5,393 nucleotides of DNA from an uncultured Polynucleobacter sp. (GCA_937996825.1 CALKUJ010000268.1:1-5393), one strand, 5' to 3'; numbered from the stretch's first letter, positions 1-5,366 are shown. Program-made: numbers and translations. The notes: generated from the sequence alone by a model not told the origin.

Positions 1-293
1 GAATGGGCCCTGCTTTAAATACCGCATCTGCCATGAATGGCTACATCCTTGCAGACCGTGCTACCTGGATTAGCTTTAAAAACCGTGGCGATCTCACCAT
101 CTTGGTTCAAGGGGACCCAAAGCTCTTTAATCAATATGGCGTGATGTTGGTGAGCCCAAGCAAACACCCTCATGTTAAAAAAGCTGAAGGCCAGGCATTC
201 ATTGATTGGATCATCTCAAGCGAAGGACAACAAACCATCGCTAGTTATAAAGTTGAAGGCCAACAAAGCTTTTTCCCTAACGCTAAAAAATAA
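1..293 (+). CDS. tupA: TupA, tungstate-binding periplasmic protein of an ABC importer (3' end only)
   Basis: Only the last 96 codons are present; the gene starts outside the window, the reading frame enters with two bases of a split codon, and the stop is TAA at 291-293. TupA is the extracytoplasmic solute-binding protein that captures tungstate (some members also molybdate) and hands it to TupBC. The visible part matches the C-terminal lobe of the family as I know it: an MGPALN segment, then DRATW, FKNRGDL, LVQGDPKLFNQYGV, HPHVKKAEGQAFIDW and a terminal QQSFFPNA. The binding-protein signal peptide and N-terminal lobe are missing because of the cut. tupB follows after a 95-base gap that holds a hairpin, and tupC follows tupB, which supports the Tup assignment over ModA or a phosphate-binding protein. 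Tungstate rather than molybdate preference is inferred from family membership. Confidence 0.9.
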   Translation, partial: MGPALNTASAMNGYILADRATWISFKNRGDLTILVQGDPKLFNQYGVMLVSPSKHPHVKKAEGQAFIDWIISSEGQQTIASYKVEGQQSFFPNAKK

Positions 294-341
294 TTTTTAT
301 TAGAAATACTTAATAAAGATTGTTGTAATTTCTTTGCTCAA

Positions 342-367
342 TCGACCTCGCTCATACGCGAGGTCGA
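342..367 (+). promoter_or_regulatory. Perfect intercistronic hairpin between tupA and tupB
   Basis: Arms TCGACCTCGC (342-351) and GCGAGGTCGA (358-367) are exact reverse complements, giving a 10-bp GC-rich stem with a 6-base loop (TCATAC). An A-run, not a T-run, follows, so on the plus strand this is not a classical intrinsic terminator. It ends 21 bases before the tupB start. In many importer operons a hairpin after the binding-protein gene protects or processes the upstream mRNA so that more binding protein is made than membrane components; that role is inferred here. Confidence 0.7.
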
Positions 368-388
368 AAAAACCATTAAGCTATCGCC

Positions 389-1084
389 ATGTTATCGGCC
401 TTCAATGATGCTTTTTCCCTCTTAGAAACTCTCGATGCCAATTTGATGGGCATCGTCATTGTTTCTTTGCAAGTCAGCCTCACCGCTCTTTTGGTAGGCT
501 GTCTGTTAGGCATGCCTTTGGGCGCATTTATTGCTATTCAAAATTTTCCCGGTAGGCAAGGACTGATTGTTGTTCTAAATAGCTTGATGGGCGTACCTAC
601 GGTTATTGTGGGTGTTGTTATTTATTTACTCCTGTCACGCTCTGGTCCATTAGGTGATTTGAATTGGTTGTTCACGCCCAAGGGCATGATCTTGGCGCAG
701 TCCGTTTTAACCACACCGCTCATTGCAGCACTCACCCGTCAGATCATTGAAGATGGCTGGCGTATTCATGGTGAAACCATGTCGGCGTTACGATTACCCA
801 TTACTGCAAAGCTTAAATGGCTTGTATGGGATTGCCGCTTTTCCCTATCAATTGCCCTGCTAGCAGGTTTTGCCAGAGCCATTTCTGAAGTGGGTGCCGT
901 CATGATTGTGGGTGGCAATATTGATCGAGTCACGCGCACGATGACCACTGCAATTGCCTTAGAAACCAGCAAAGGTGATTTACCTCTTGCGCTTGCCTTG
1001 GGTCTTGTTCTCTTGGGCGTGGTTTTACTGGCTAATTTAATGACATCCATCATCAAATCTTTTGCTGAGCGTCGCTATGGATAA
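389..1084 (+). CDS. tupB: TupB, tungstate ABC transporter permease
   Basis: This is a 231-residue inner-membrane permease that forms the channel for tungstate delivered by TupA, probably as a homodimer with TupC. Hydrophobic segments lie at about residues 21-50, 60-84, 98-118, 153-176 and 197-222, the expected number for a small permease. Family-typical stretches are visible: LNSLMGVPTVIVGV (63-76), LLSRSGPLG (81-89), ARAISEVGAVMIVGGNID (162-179) and TTAIALETSKGDLPLALALG (186-205). The cytoplasmic coupling loop around 128-146 keeps the ET(M)SAL pattern, but the glycine usual in the EAA motif appears to be arginine at 135. The start is the ATG at 389, which gives the family's usual length. It has only a weak upstream purine run (TAAG, 377-380), so initiation may be modest. 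The 3' end overlaps tupC by 8 bases, which suggests translational coupling. Confidence 0.9.
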   Translation: MLSAFNDAFSLLETLDANLMGIVIVSLQVSLTALLVGCLLGMPLGAFIAIQNFPGRQGLIVVLNSLMGVPTVIVGVVIYLLLSRSGPLGDLNWLFTPKGMILAQSVLTTPLIAALTRQIIEDGWRIHGETMSALRLPITAKLKWLVWDCRFSLSIALLAGFARAISEVGAVMIVGGNIDRVTRTMTTAIALETSKGDLPLALALGLVLLGVVLLANLMTSIIKSFAERRYG

Positions 1085-1775
1085 AGACATGATGATTGAT
1101 TTGAACAACATTGTGATTCATCGAGATGAACGCAACATTCTCTCCGTTTCAACCCAAATTCCAAGACAAGGCATCACAGCAGTGATCGGTCCGAACGGCT
1201 CAGGTAAAACCACTCTGCTTAAACTATTGCATGGTGCCATTGAAGCAGATTCAGGAACGTACAAGCCTGGCTCAGACGAACTTGAGTCTGCATTGGTCTT
1301 GCATCACACCCCACTCATCAAGGCCAGCGTTAGAACCAATATGGCCATTGTTAAGGATAGCTTGGGTAAAAATAAGATCACAGACGATGATATTGACCAA
1401 GCCTTAGCCTCTGTAGGACTGACTCACCTTAAAAATCAATCCGCTTTGAAGTTATCTGCCGGCGAAAGACAGCGCCTGAGTCTTGCCAGAGCCAAGTGTC
1501 AGCGCCCGAAGATGATTCTTTTAGACGAACCTACTGCCAATCTAGATCCAAGCACCACAGAGCAGGTAGAAGCCATCATTCAGCAAATGGCAGATGAAGG
1601 GTGCGGCGTTATTTTCACATCCCATCACTTGGGTCAAGTTCAAACACTGGCAGACCGGATCATTTTCTTAAATGAAGGCGTATGTCTTGAATCAAGAAAT
1701 ACTCGCGACTTTTTTGAGAACCCTCAAACAGAAGCAGCGAAAAAGTTCATTGCTAGAGAATTGGGCTGGAAATAA
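1077..1775 (+). CDS. tupC: TupC, tungstate ABC transporter ATP-binding protein
   Basis: This is the cytoplasmic ATPase of the Tup importer, 232 residues. Walker A is GPNGSGKTT (38-46), the ABC signature LSAGERQ (126-132), Walker B MILLDEP (146-152) with catalytic Glu151, the D-loop NLDP (155-158) and the switch histidine in TSHH (183). The Q-loop glutamine seems to be replaced by histidine: the segment reads VLHHTPLIKASVRTN where most importers have an FQ or LQ step. I chose the ATG at 1077 because it overlaps the tupB end, has a GAG-containing purine stretch at 1067-1069, and leaves a normal short N-terminus before the first strand. A TTG five codons upstream (1062) and ATGs at 1089 and 1092 are possible alternatives. 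The gene ends 44 bases before a strong terminator, so it closes the operon. Confidence 0.9.
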   Translation: MDKDMMIDLNNIVIHRDERNILSVSTQIPRQGITAVIGPNGSGKTTLLKLLHGAIEADSGTYKPGSDELESALVLHHTPLIKASVRTNMAIVKDSLGKNKITDDDIDQALASVGLTHLKNQSALKLSAGERQRLSLARAKCQRPKMILLDEPTANLDPSTTEQVEAIIQQMADEGCGVIFTSHHLGQVQTLADRIIFLNEGVCLESRNTRDFFENPQTEAAKKFIARELGWK

Positions 1776-1818
1776 GTTGGCATTGAGCTAATAGAGATCG
1801 AGCTGAATTAAATAGATA

Positions 1819-1848
1819 TAAAAAATGCCGCATCAGCGGCATTTTTTA
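1819..1848. terminator. Bidirectional intrinsic terminator between converging operons
   Basis: An A-run, the stem ATGCCGC (1825-1831), loop ATCA (1832-1835), complementary GCGGCAT (1836-1842) and a T-run to 1847 form a perfect 12-bp A-stem-T hairpin (13 with the flanking T-A pair). Because the A-run and T-run mirror each other, both strands end in a U-tract. It lies 43 bases after the tupC stop and 42 bases beyond the DUF3501 stop of the opposing operon. The rest of 1776-1890 holds nothing else recognisable. Confidence 0.92.
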
Positions 1849-1890
1849 ATTCAGACTTCATATCCAGCCATTTAAGCTAGATACTATCTC

Positions 1891-2487
1891 TTAGACTAAA
1901 TCTTCAATCAATGAAGCCAAAGTCTCTGGTGGCAAAGATTCAACATGAGATGGGTACTCTTTATGATCGCAACCCACCTTCAATTGAGCTCCAGCCTTCA
2001 ATGATTTGATCATGTCCTGAGTCAATTCAAATCTCAAGAAATGAACAGATGAAGTTTTATCAGCGGTTGTGCGATCCAAATCTTCATTGGCAATTGCATA
2101 AACACGAGGCTGACCTTCAACTTCAACAAAAACACGATGCTCAATACCAATTAACTTCGCCAAAGCAATCTTACGATCCGCTTCGTTCACATACTCTAGC
2201 TTCATGGTCACTTTGAAATTAGTGCCATCTGGAACCAAGGCATTGTATGTTTCCATTTCTTCTTGAATACCTTCATCTTCGAAGATCTTCTCAACACGCA
2301 GCATCTCTTGGATTTGATATTGCATCAAATACTTGTTCTCAAAAATCATATTGAGATGCTCACCCAAAATCACGGTTCTTTTTTTACGCTCAGCAATTGC
2401 CTTAAGACGCATTTCAGGGCGTGCTTTGTAATATGCCTCTAGGGACAATAATTCTTCACGCTTGATCTTACCCATTGTCTTCTCCAT
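1891..2487 (-). CDS. DUF3501 family protein, function unknown
   Basis: This is a 198-residue soluble protein that I recognise as DUF3501. Supporting stretches are KIKREELLSLEAYY (7-20), QIQEMLRVEKIF (58-69), YNALVPDG (81-88) and KTSSVHFLRFEL (144-155), with a near-C-terminal VGCDHKEY (171-178). There is no signal peptide, membrane segment or cysteine cluster; the single cysteine is Cys173. The start is well fixed: AGGAG (2495-2499) stands 7 bases before the ATG. It is the last gene of the minus-strand operon, 22 bases after the iron-sulfur protein, so the two are almost certainly co-transcribed. From general knowledge, DUF3501 genes often sit beside a GlpC-like iron-sulfur protein and a rubrerythrin, as here, which suggests a shared role in peroxide or redox defence. 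No biochemical activity is known to me, and none should be assumed. Confidence 0.88.
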   Translation of the reverse strand: MEKTMGKIKREELLSLEAYYKARPEMRLKAIAERKKRTVILGEHLNMIFENKYLMQYQIQEMLRVEKIFEDEGIQEEMETYNALVPDGTNFKVTMKLEYVNEADRKIALAKLIGIEHRVFVEVEGQPRVYAIANEDLDRTTADKTSSVHFLRFELTQDMIKSLKAGAQLKVGCDHKEYPSHVESLPPETLASLIEDLV

Positions 2488-2509
2488 CTCACTACTCCTA
2501 ACGATTCAA

Positions 2510-3847
2510 TTAAAGGCCGTATGCCTTAGCTAAAAGAGAAATTGGATGTGCCATTTGTGACTTCTTCATCCCACCCTCTTCCATACCTTGTTCAATGTGG
2601 TGTCCAGCTAACTGGCAGTCTGAGCTAATGAAATCAGGCTCAGTGCTGGCCATGTTTTTAAACACTGGCTTACCAATCTTCATAGCAGTCTTGTGAAACT
2701 CTTTCTTCACACCCCAAGTACCAGCATGACCTGAGCAACGCTCAACCAAATTCACTTCTGTACCTGGAATCATTTGTAGAGTTTCTAGCGTTTTCTTACC
2801 AACGTTTTGCACACGCAAGTGACAAGGTACGTGGTAACTCACTTTGCCCAACTCAACTTTGAAATCATTCTTCAACAAACCATCTTTGTTACGAGCAACG
2901 AGATACTCAAACGGATCCCACATGGCTTCCTTGACCAACTGAACATCGGCCTCATCAGGGAACATCAAAGGTAACTCTTGCTTGAACATCAATGTGCATG
3001 ATGGAATTGGGGTCACGATCGCATAACCCTCTTTTGCCAATTTAGCCAATTGCGGAATATTGATGTCTTTGTTTTTAGCAACAGACTCCAAATCACCCAT
3101 CTCTAACTTTGGCATACCGCAACAAGCTTCTTTTTCAACCAACTTATAAGGGATCTCGTTATGAGCCAATAGCTTCAACAAATCTTGACCAATGCCTGGT
3201 TCGTTGTAGTTAATAAAGCATGTTGAGTACACAGCAACCTTACCAGGCGTCTTTTCGCCATCCTTAACAGGCCATGCTGCAGATTCCTTAGCGATTTGCT
3301 TGAATGTTTGCGGAGCATACTCAGGAATCCACGCATCTTTATCAACACCCAAAGTTGTTTCCATGACTGAACGCATCACCTTCGTGCTATTCACTGCATT
3401 CACAGCCTTGGTCACAATTGGAATACCAGCAAAGCTTCCCATCTTGTCAGTTGATGACAAGAGGTTGTCGCGGAATGTGGTCTCACCCTTCTTGTGCTTG
3501 ATTGCTTTTGCTCGCAACATCAAATGAGGGAAATCAAGGTTCCATACGTGTGGTGGCGTGTATGGGCACTTGGTCATATAGCAAAGGTCACACAAGTAGC
3601 ACTGATCAACGACCTTGTCGTAATCCTTCTTATCAACACCATGAACTTCACCATCATCAGTTGCGTCAACCAAATCAAACAAAGTTGGGAAAGAGCCACA
3701 CAAGCTCACACAGCGGCGGCAACCATGGCAAATATCAAATACACGCTCTAACTCTTTGTTAAGCGATTCTTCGTTGTAGAAATCAGGATTTTTCCAATCG
3801 AGCGCGTGTCTTGTTGGGGCTTCTAAGTTACCTTCTCTCTGACTCAT
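2510..3847 (-). CDS. GlpC/HdrB-like iron-sulfur oxidoreductase with two CCG-type domains
   Basis: This is a 445-residue soluble protein with no membrane segment or signal peptide. An N-terminal bacterial ferredoxin-type region carries two [4Fe-4S] motifs: Cys40, 43, 46, 50 (CHGCRRCVSLC) and Cys83, 86, 89, 94 (CYLCDLCYMTKC, with four rather than three residues before the last cysteine). Two cysteine-rich CCG-type domains follow. The first has Cys210, Cys242-Cys243-Gly and Cys284. The second has Cys342, Cys371-Ser-Gly (CSG, not CCG) and Cys411, followed by a GlpC-like tail with HPISLLAKAYGL. Relatives such as GlpC and HdrB pass electrons between flavoproteins, quinones or thiols; the partner here is unknown. 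I call it an electron carrier of the rubrerythrin operon rather than GlpC because no glpA or glpB is near. The ATG at 3847 is preferred over the GTG at 3856, as the Shine-Dalgarno AAAGGTG fits only the former. Confidence 0.87.
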   Translation of the reverse strand: MSQREGNLEAPTRHALDWKNPDFYNEESLNKELERVFDICHGCRRCVSLCGSFPTLFDLVDATDDGEVHGVDKKDYDKVVDQCYLCDLCYMTKCPYTPPHVWNLDFPHLMLRAKAIKHKKGETTFRDNLLSSTDKMGSFAGIPIVTKAVNAVNSTKVMRSVMETTLGVDKDAWIPEYAPQTFKQIAKESAAWPVKDGEKTPGKVAVYSTCFINYNEPGIGQDLLKLLAHNEIPYKLVEKEACCGMPKLEMGDLESVAKNKDINIPQLAKLAKEGYAIVTPIPSCTLMFKQELPLMFPDEADVQLVKEAMWDPFEYLVARNKDGLLKNDFKVELGKVSYHVPCHLRVQNVGKKTLETLQMIPGTEVNLVERCSGHAGTWGVKKEFHKTAMKIGKPVFKNMASTEPDFISSDCQLAGHHIEQGMEEGGMKKSQMAHPISLLAKAYGL

Positions 3848-3852
3848 ACCAT

Positions 3853-3860
3853 TCACCTTT
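3853..3860 (-). promoter_or_regulatory. Ribosome binding site that fixes the iron-sulfur protein start
   Basis: On the minus strand the sequence AAAGGTGA lies 5 bases before the ATG at 3847. The in-frame GTG at 3856-3854 is part of this site and cannot be served by it. Another ATG at 3852-3850 is out of frame. Confidence 0.75.
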
Positions 3861-3902
3861 TATATTTTTGATTTTGTTGTTAATTTATTTACTTCAGTAA
3901 GA

Positions 3903-3949
3903 CTTTTTATGAGATTCCCGAGATTGACATCTCAGGAATCCTTAAAAAG
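3903..3949 (-). promoter_or_regulatory. Long intercistronic hairpin between rubrerythrin and the iron-sulfur gene
   Basis: In the minus-strand RNA an upper stem pairs 3929-3940 with 3913-3924 over 12 positions around a 4-base loop. One position is a G-U pair (3919/3934), and on the plus strand the same position would be a C-A mismatch. After a small internal loop a second 7-bp stem, CTTTTTA with TAAAAAG (3943-3949 with 3903-3909), continues. The U-run sits on the leading arm and the A-run on the trailing arm, the reverse of an intrinsic terminator, and no U-tract follows. It is likely an mRNA stabiliser, processing site or attenuator that sets rubrerythrin output above the downstream genes. 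The rest of 3848-3968 is AT-rich leader. Confidence 0.72.
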
Positions 3950-3968
3950 CCTTTAGAGCATCAGCGTA

Positions 3969-4397
3969 TTAAGCGCCTAGTGCTTCCAAAGCCTTCTGGT
4001 AACGGTTAGCGTGTGAACGCTCAGCCTTTGCCAAAGTCTCGAACCAATCAGCGATTTCGTCGAAACCTTCATCACGAGCGATCTTGGCCATGCCAGGATA
4101 CATATCTGTGTACTCGTGTGTTTCACCATGAACAGCTGCTTCTAGAGCTTCTTTTGGTGTACGGCCTGGAAGACCTGTACCTGGCTCGCCAGCGCCGCCT
4201 TCGATCAAGAATTCCATATGACCGTGTGCGTGACCAGTTTCACCTTCAGCTGTTGAACGGAACAATGCTGCTGTGTCGTTTTCACCAGCGATATCGCACA
4301 TGTTCGCGAAATACAAGTAACGGCGGTTAGCCATTGACTCACCAGCAAAAGCTTCTTTCAAGCTCTGTTCTGTTTTGCTACCTTTTAATGTTGGCAT
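3969..4397 (-). CDS. Short rubrerythrin (di-iron peroxidase) without rubredoxin domain
   Basis: This is a 142-residue cytoplasmic four-helix-bundle protein that reduces hydrogen peroxide at a di-iron site. The expected ligands are all visible: Glu20 (AGES), Glu53 and His56 (ETGH), Glu92 and Glu95 (GETHEYTDMYP), and Glu126 and His129 (ERSH). The protein ends right after the last helix (KALEALGA), so the C-terminal rubredoxin domain with its CxxC pairs that classical rubrerythrins carry is absent. Only Cys34 is present. A histidine-rich GHAHGH (55-60) overlaps the second ligand helix. The start is the ATG at 4397, with AGGAG (4405-4409) 7 bases upstream; a longer reading frame from a TTG at 4472 would run through this site and adds no family sequence. 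It is the first gene of the operon, ahead of the iron-sulfur protein and DUF3501. The physiological electron donor is unknown. Confidence 0.94.
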   Translation of the reverse strand: MPTLKGSKTEQSLKEAFAGESMANRRYLYFANMCDIAGENDTAALFRSTAEGETGHAHGHMEFLIEGGAGEPGTGLPGRTPKEALEAAVHGETHEYTDMYPGMAKIARDEGFDEIADWFETLAKAERSHANRYQKALEALGA

Positions 4398-4404
4398 TTT
4401 TTTA

Positions 4405-4417
4405 CTCCTATCGATAG
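4405..4417 (-). promoter_or_regulatory. Strong ribosome binding site of rubrerythrin joined to a palindrome
   Basis: AGGAG (4409-4405 on the minus strand) is 7 bases from the ATG and settles the start. Its first two bases are shared with the 10-bp palindrome CTATCGATAG (4408-4417). A CTATCG copy 22 bases upstream (4439-4444) could pair with CGATAG next to the site, so the leader might fold over it; this is speculation. Confidence 0.7.
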
Positions 4418-4439
4418 ATTTAACTTCTAAGTCGGTTAC

Positions 4440-4508
4440 GATAGCTACATGGCTTTGGACATCCAATGTCAAATAGCTATCTAACTAGACAGGCGTAGTT
4501 TATGTCTA
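4440..4508. promoter_or_regulatory. Cluster of inverted repeats in the divergent control region (possible operators)
   Basis: Three dyads are exact or nearly so. GATAGCTA (4440-4447) is matched by TAGCTATC (4474-4481). GACAT-CCA-ATGTC (4458-4470) lies inside it, and with flanking TTTG/CAAA it covers 4454-4473 and the -35 box. TAGACA (4486-4491) faces TGTCTA (4503-4508) across 11 bases. They lie between the rubrerythrin and GDT1-family genes, so a regulator binding here could affect both. No known regulator motif (OxyR, Fur, PerR) fits. Confidence 0.45.
4444..4472 (-). promoter_or_regulatory. Candidate sigma-70 promoter of the rubrerythrin operon
   Basis: A perfect -35 hexamer TTGACA lies at 4472-4467 on the minus strand. 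At 17 bases the -10 hexamer is TGTAGC (4449-4444), only three matches to TATAAT, so the promoter is weak or needs an activator. Transcription would begin near 4437, leaving a leader of about 40 bases. Other start positions in the region cannot be excluded. Confidence 0.35.
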
Positions 4509-4560
4509 AAACAACTCGATAGTTAAATTGTATTTATTAATTTTTCCAATAGTTTTTAAC

Positions 4561-4566
4561 TAAAAT
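4561..4566 (+). promoter_or_regulatory. Possible -10 box for the GDT1-family gene
   Basis: TAAAAT matches the -10 consensus at five of six positions and would start transcription about 20-25 bases before the ATG at 4597. No convincing -35 hexamer lies 16-18 bases upstream, and the whole stretch 4509-4596 is very AT-rich, so chance matches are likely. Confidence 0.25.
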
Positions 4567-4596
4567 ACTAAAAATCTTCTAACCTATTGTTTTTAA

Positions 4597-5175
4597 ATGG
4601 ATTTAAATTACTTTTTCTTGGCAACAAGCATTGTTGCCCTCGCCGAAATTGGCGATAAAACCCAGCTTTTATCCTTGATGTTGTCTGCCAGGTACAAAGA
4701 TCATCATTGGGCCATCATTTGGGGGATATTCATTGCAACCCTCCTCAACCATGCCTTGGCCGCTTTTTTAGGGAGTGCTATTTCTGCATGGATCAGCCCA
4801 GAGGTCATGAAATGGATTTTGGGTGGAGGTTTTATCGCACTGGGTTTGTGGCTTTTAATCCCCGATAAACTCGATGGCGACGAAGAAGCTCCCCCAACTC
4901 GCAGTACTTGGAAAGTATTCACCATCACCACATCATTATTTTTTATTGCTGAGATGGGCGATAAAACCCAAGTTGCCACAGTGGCTTTGGGTGCACGCTA
5001 TGATGATTTATTAGCAGTTGTAATGGGCACCACAGCTGGCATGATGCTAGCGAATGCTCCTGCAGTTTGGTTAGGTAAAAAATTCACGAAAGCACTGCCT
5101 ATCAAATGGGTGCACGCGATTGCCGCAGTCATCTTCATTGGTATTGGCGTGGTGACTTTATTTGTGAAGTTTTAA
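4597..5175 (+). CDS. GDT1/TMEM165 (UPF0016) family membrane protein, probable manganese exporter
   Basis: This is a 192-residue inner-membrane protein built as two homologous halves, each starting with the family signature E-x-G-D-K-T-Q: EIGDKTQ at 17-23 and EMGDKTQ at 119-125. Predicted membrane segments are at about 4-17, 37-60, 71-88, 107-119, 137-159 and 171-190, giving the six-helix, twofold pseudo-symmetric fold, with an acidic linker (DKLDGDEEAPP, 90-100) between the halves. The length is normal for bacterial members. Characterised relatives (MneA of Vibrio, GDT1 of yeast, TMEM165) move Mn2+ and/or Ca2+; manganese export is the likely role here, but the ion cannot be read from sequence alone. 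The ATG at 4597 has no Shine-Dalgarno site in the T-rich leader, yet the signature helix would be lost with any later start. The gene is divergent from rubrerythrin and 60 bases ahead of pepN. Confidence 0.9.
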   Translation: MDLNYFFLATSIVALAEIGDKTQLLSLMLSARYKDHHWAIIWGIFIATLLNHALAAFLGSAISAWISPEVMKWILGGGFIALGLWLLIPDKLDGDEEAPPTRSTWKVFTITTSLFFIAEMGDKTQVATVALGARYDDLLAVVMGTTAGMMLANAPAVWLGKKFTKALPIKWVHAIAAVIFIGIGVVTLFVKF

Positions 5176-5181
5176 ACAGTA

Positions 5182-5204
5182 TTAAACATGAAGCAATTGT
5201 TTAA
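5182..5204 (+). repeat. AT-rich inverted repeat between the GDT1-family gene and pepN
   Basis: TTAAACA (5182-5188) and TGTTTAA (5198-5204) form a 7-bp dyad with a 9-base loop. It has few G-C pairs and no T-run behind it, so it is a poor terminator. It could be a weak operator or chance in AT-rich sequence. Confidence 0.25.
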
Positions 5205-5235
5205 AAATTAATCAAGATTATTTTAGAGACATCGA

Positions 5236-5366
5236 ATGGCACGCACAGAAAATCCAATCACCTTTTTAAGAAGCGAATACAAAGCACCGGCTTTTACTAT
5301 TCAGACCGTTGATTTGGATATTGCTTTGAACCCATCAAAGACAATGGTGGTGAATCGGATGTCCAT
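5236..5366 (+). CDS. pepN: PepN, aminopeptidase N (M1 family), first 43 codons only
   Basis: The N-terminus FLRSEYKAPAFTIQTVDLDI (10-29), followed by ALNPSKTMVVNRMS, lines up with the start of proteobacterial PepN; E. coli has YRHDYRAPDYQITDIDL at the same place. PepN is a cytoplasmic zinc aminopeptidase of about 870-900 residues that removes N-terminal amino acids from peptides. Here only the start of the N-terminal beta-sandwich is present; the GAMEN and HExxH catalytic motifs would lie far downstream. The ATG at 5236 has a weak purine run AGAGA (5225-5229) ahead and gives the usual N-terminus. The frame stays open to 5393, but bases from 5367 are sequencing adapter, so the residues after Ser43 (reading I-DRKSTRLK) are not part of the protein. 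The gene is truncated by the assembly end, not by mutation. Confidence 0.88.

Noticed and set aside
283..305. A/T-rich inverted repeat at the tupA stop as a terminator
   Set aside because: The stem consists almost only of A-T pairs and would be too weak; tupB and tupC clearly continue the operon.
1062..1076. TTG at 1062 as the tupC start
   Set aside because: It would add five residues with no family match; the ATG at 1077 has a purine run at proper spacing and overlaps the tupB end in a normal way.
1..1775. Molybdate ModABC instead of tungstate TupABC
   Set aside because: The TupA tail, the TupB SRSGPLG and VGGNID stretches and the lack of a Mop domain in the ATPase fit the Tup family; mixed Mo/W specificity stays possible.
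4013..4330. Open frame of about 105 codons opposite rubrerythrin
   Set aside because: Antisense shadow of a well-supported gene, arginine-rich with no start site or family resemblance; the same holds for the open frames opposite the iron-sulfur, tupB and GDT1-family genes.
4398..4472. N-terminal extension of rubrerythrin by 25 residues from a TTG at 4472
   Set aside because: It would run through the AGGAG ribosome binding site, and its first codons are the TTGACA promoter-like hexamer; the ATG at 4397 matches the family N-terminus.
4408..4522. Several ATAG and CTAT tetramers upstream of rubrerythrin suggesting an OxyR site
   Set aside because: OxyR sites need ATAG/CTAT elements repeating every 11 bases; the copies here (4414, 4441, 4473, 4519) do not have that spacing.
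4398..4596. yybP-ykoY manganese riboswitch in front of the GDT1-family gene
   Set aside because: The conserved GGGGAGTAG-type core and the expected paired arms are absent, and the leader is T-rich and short.
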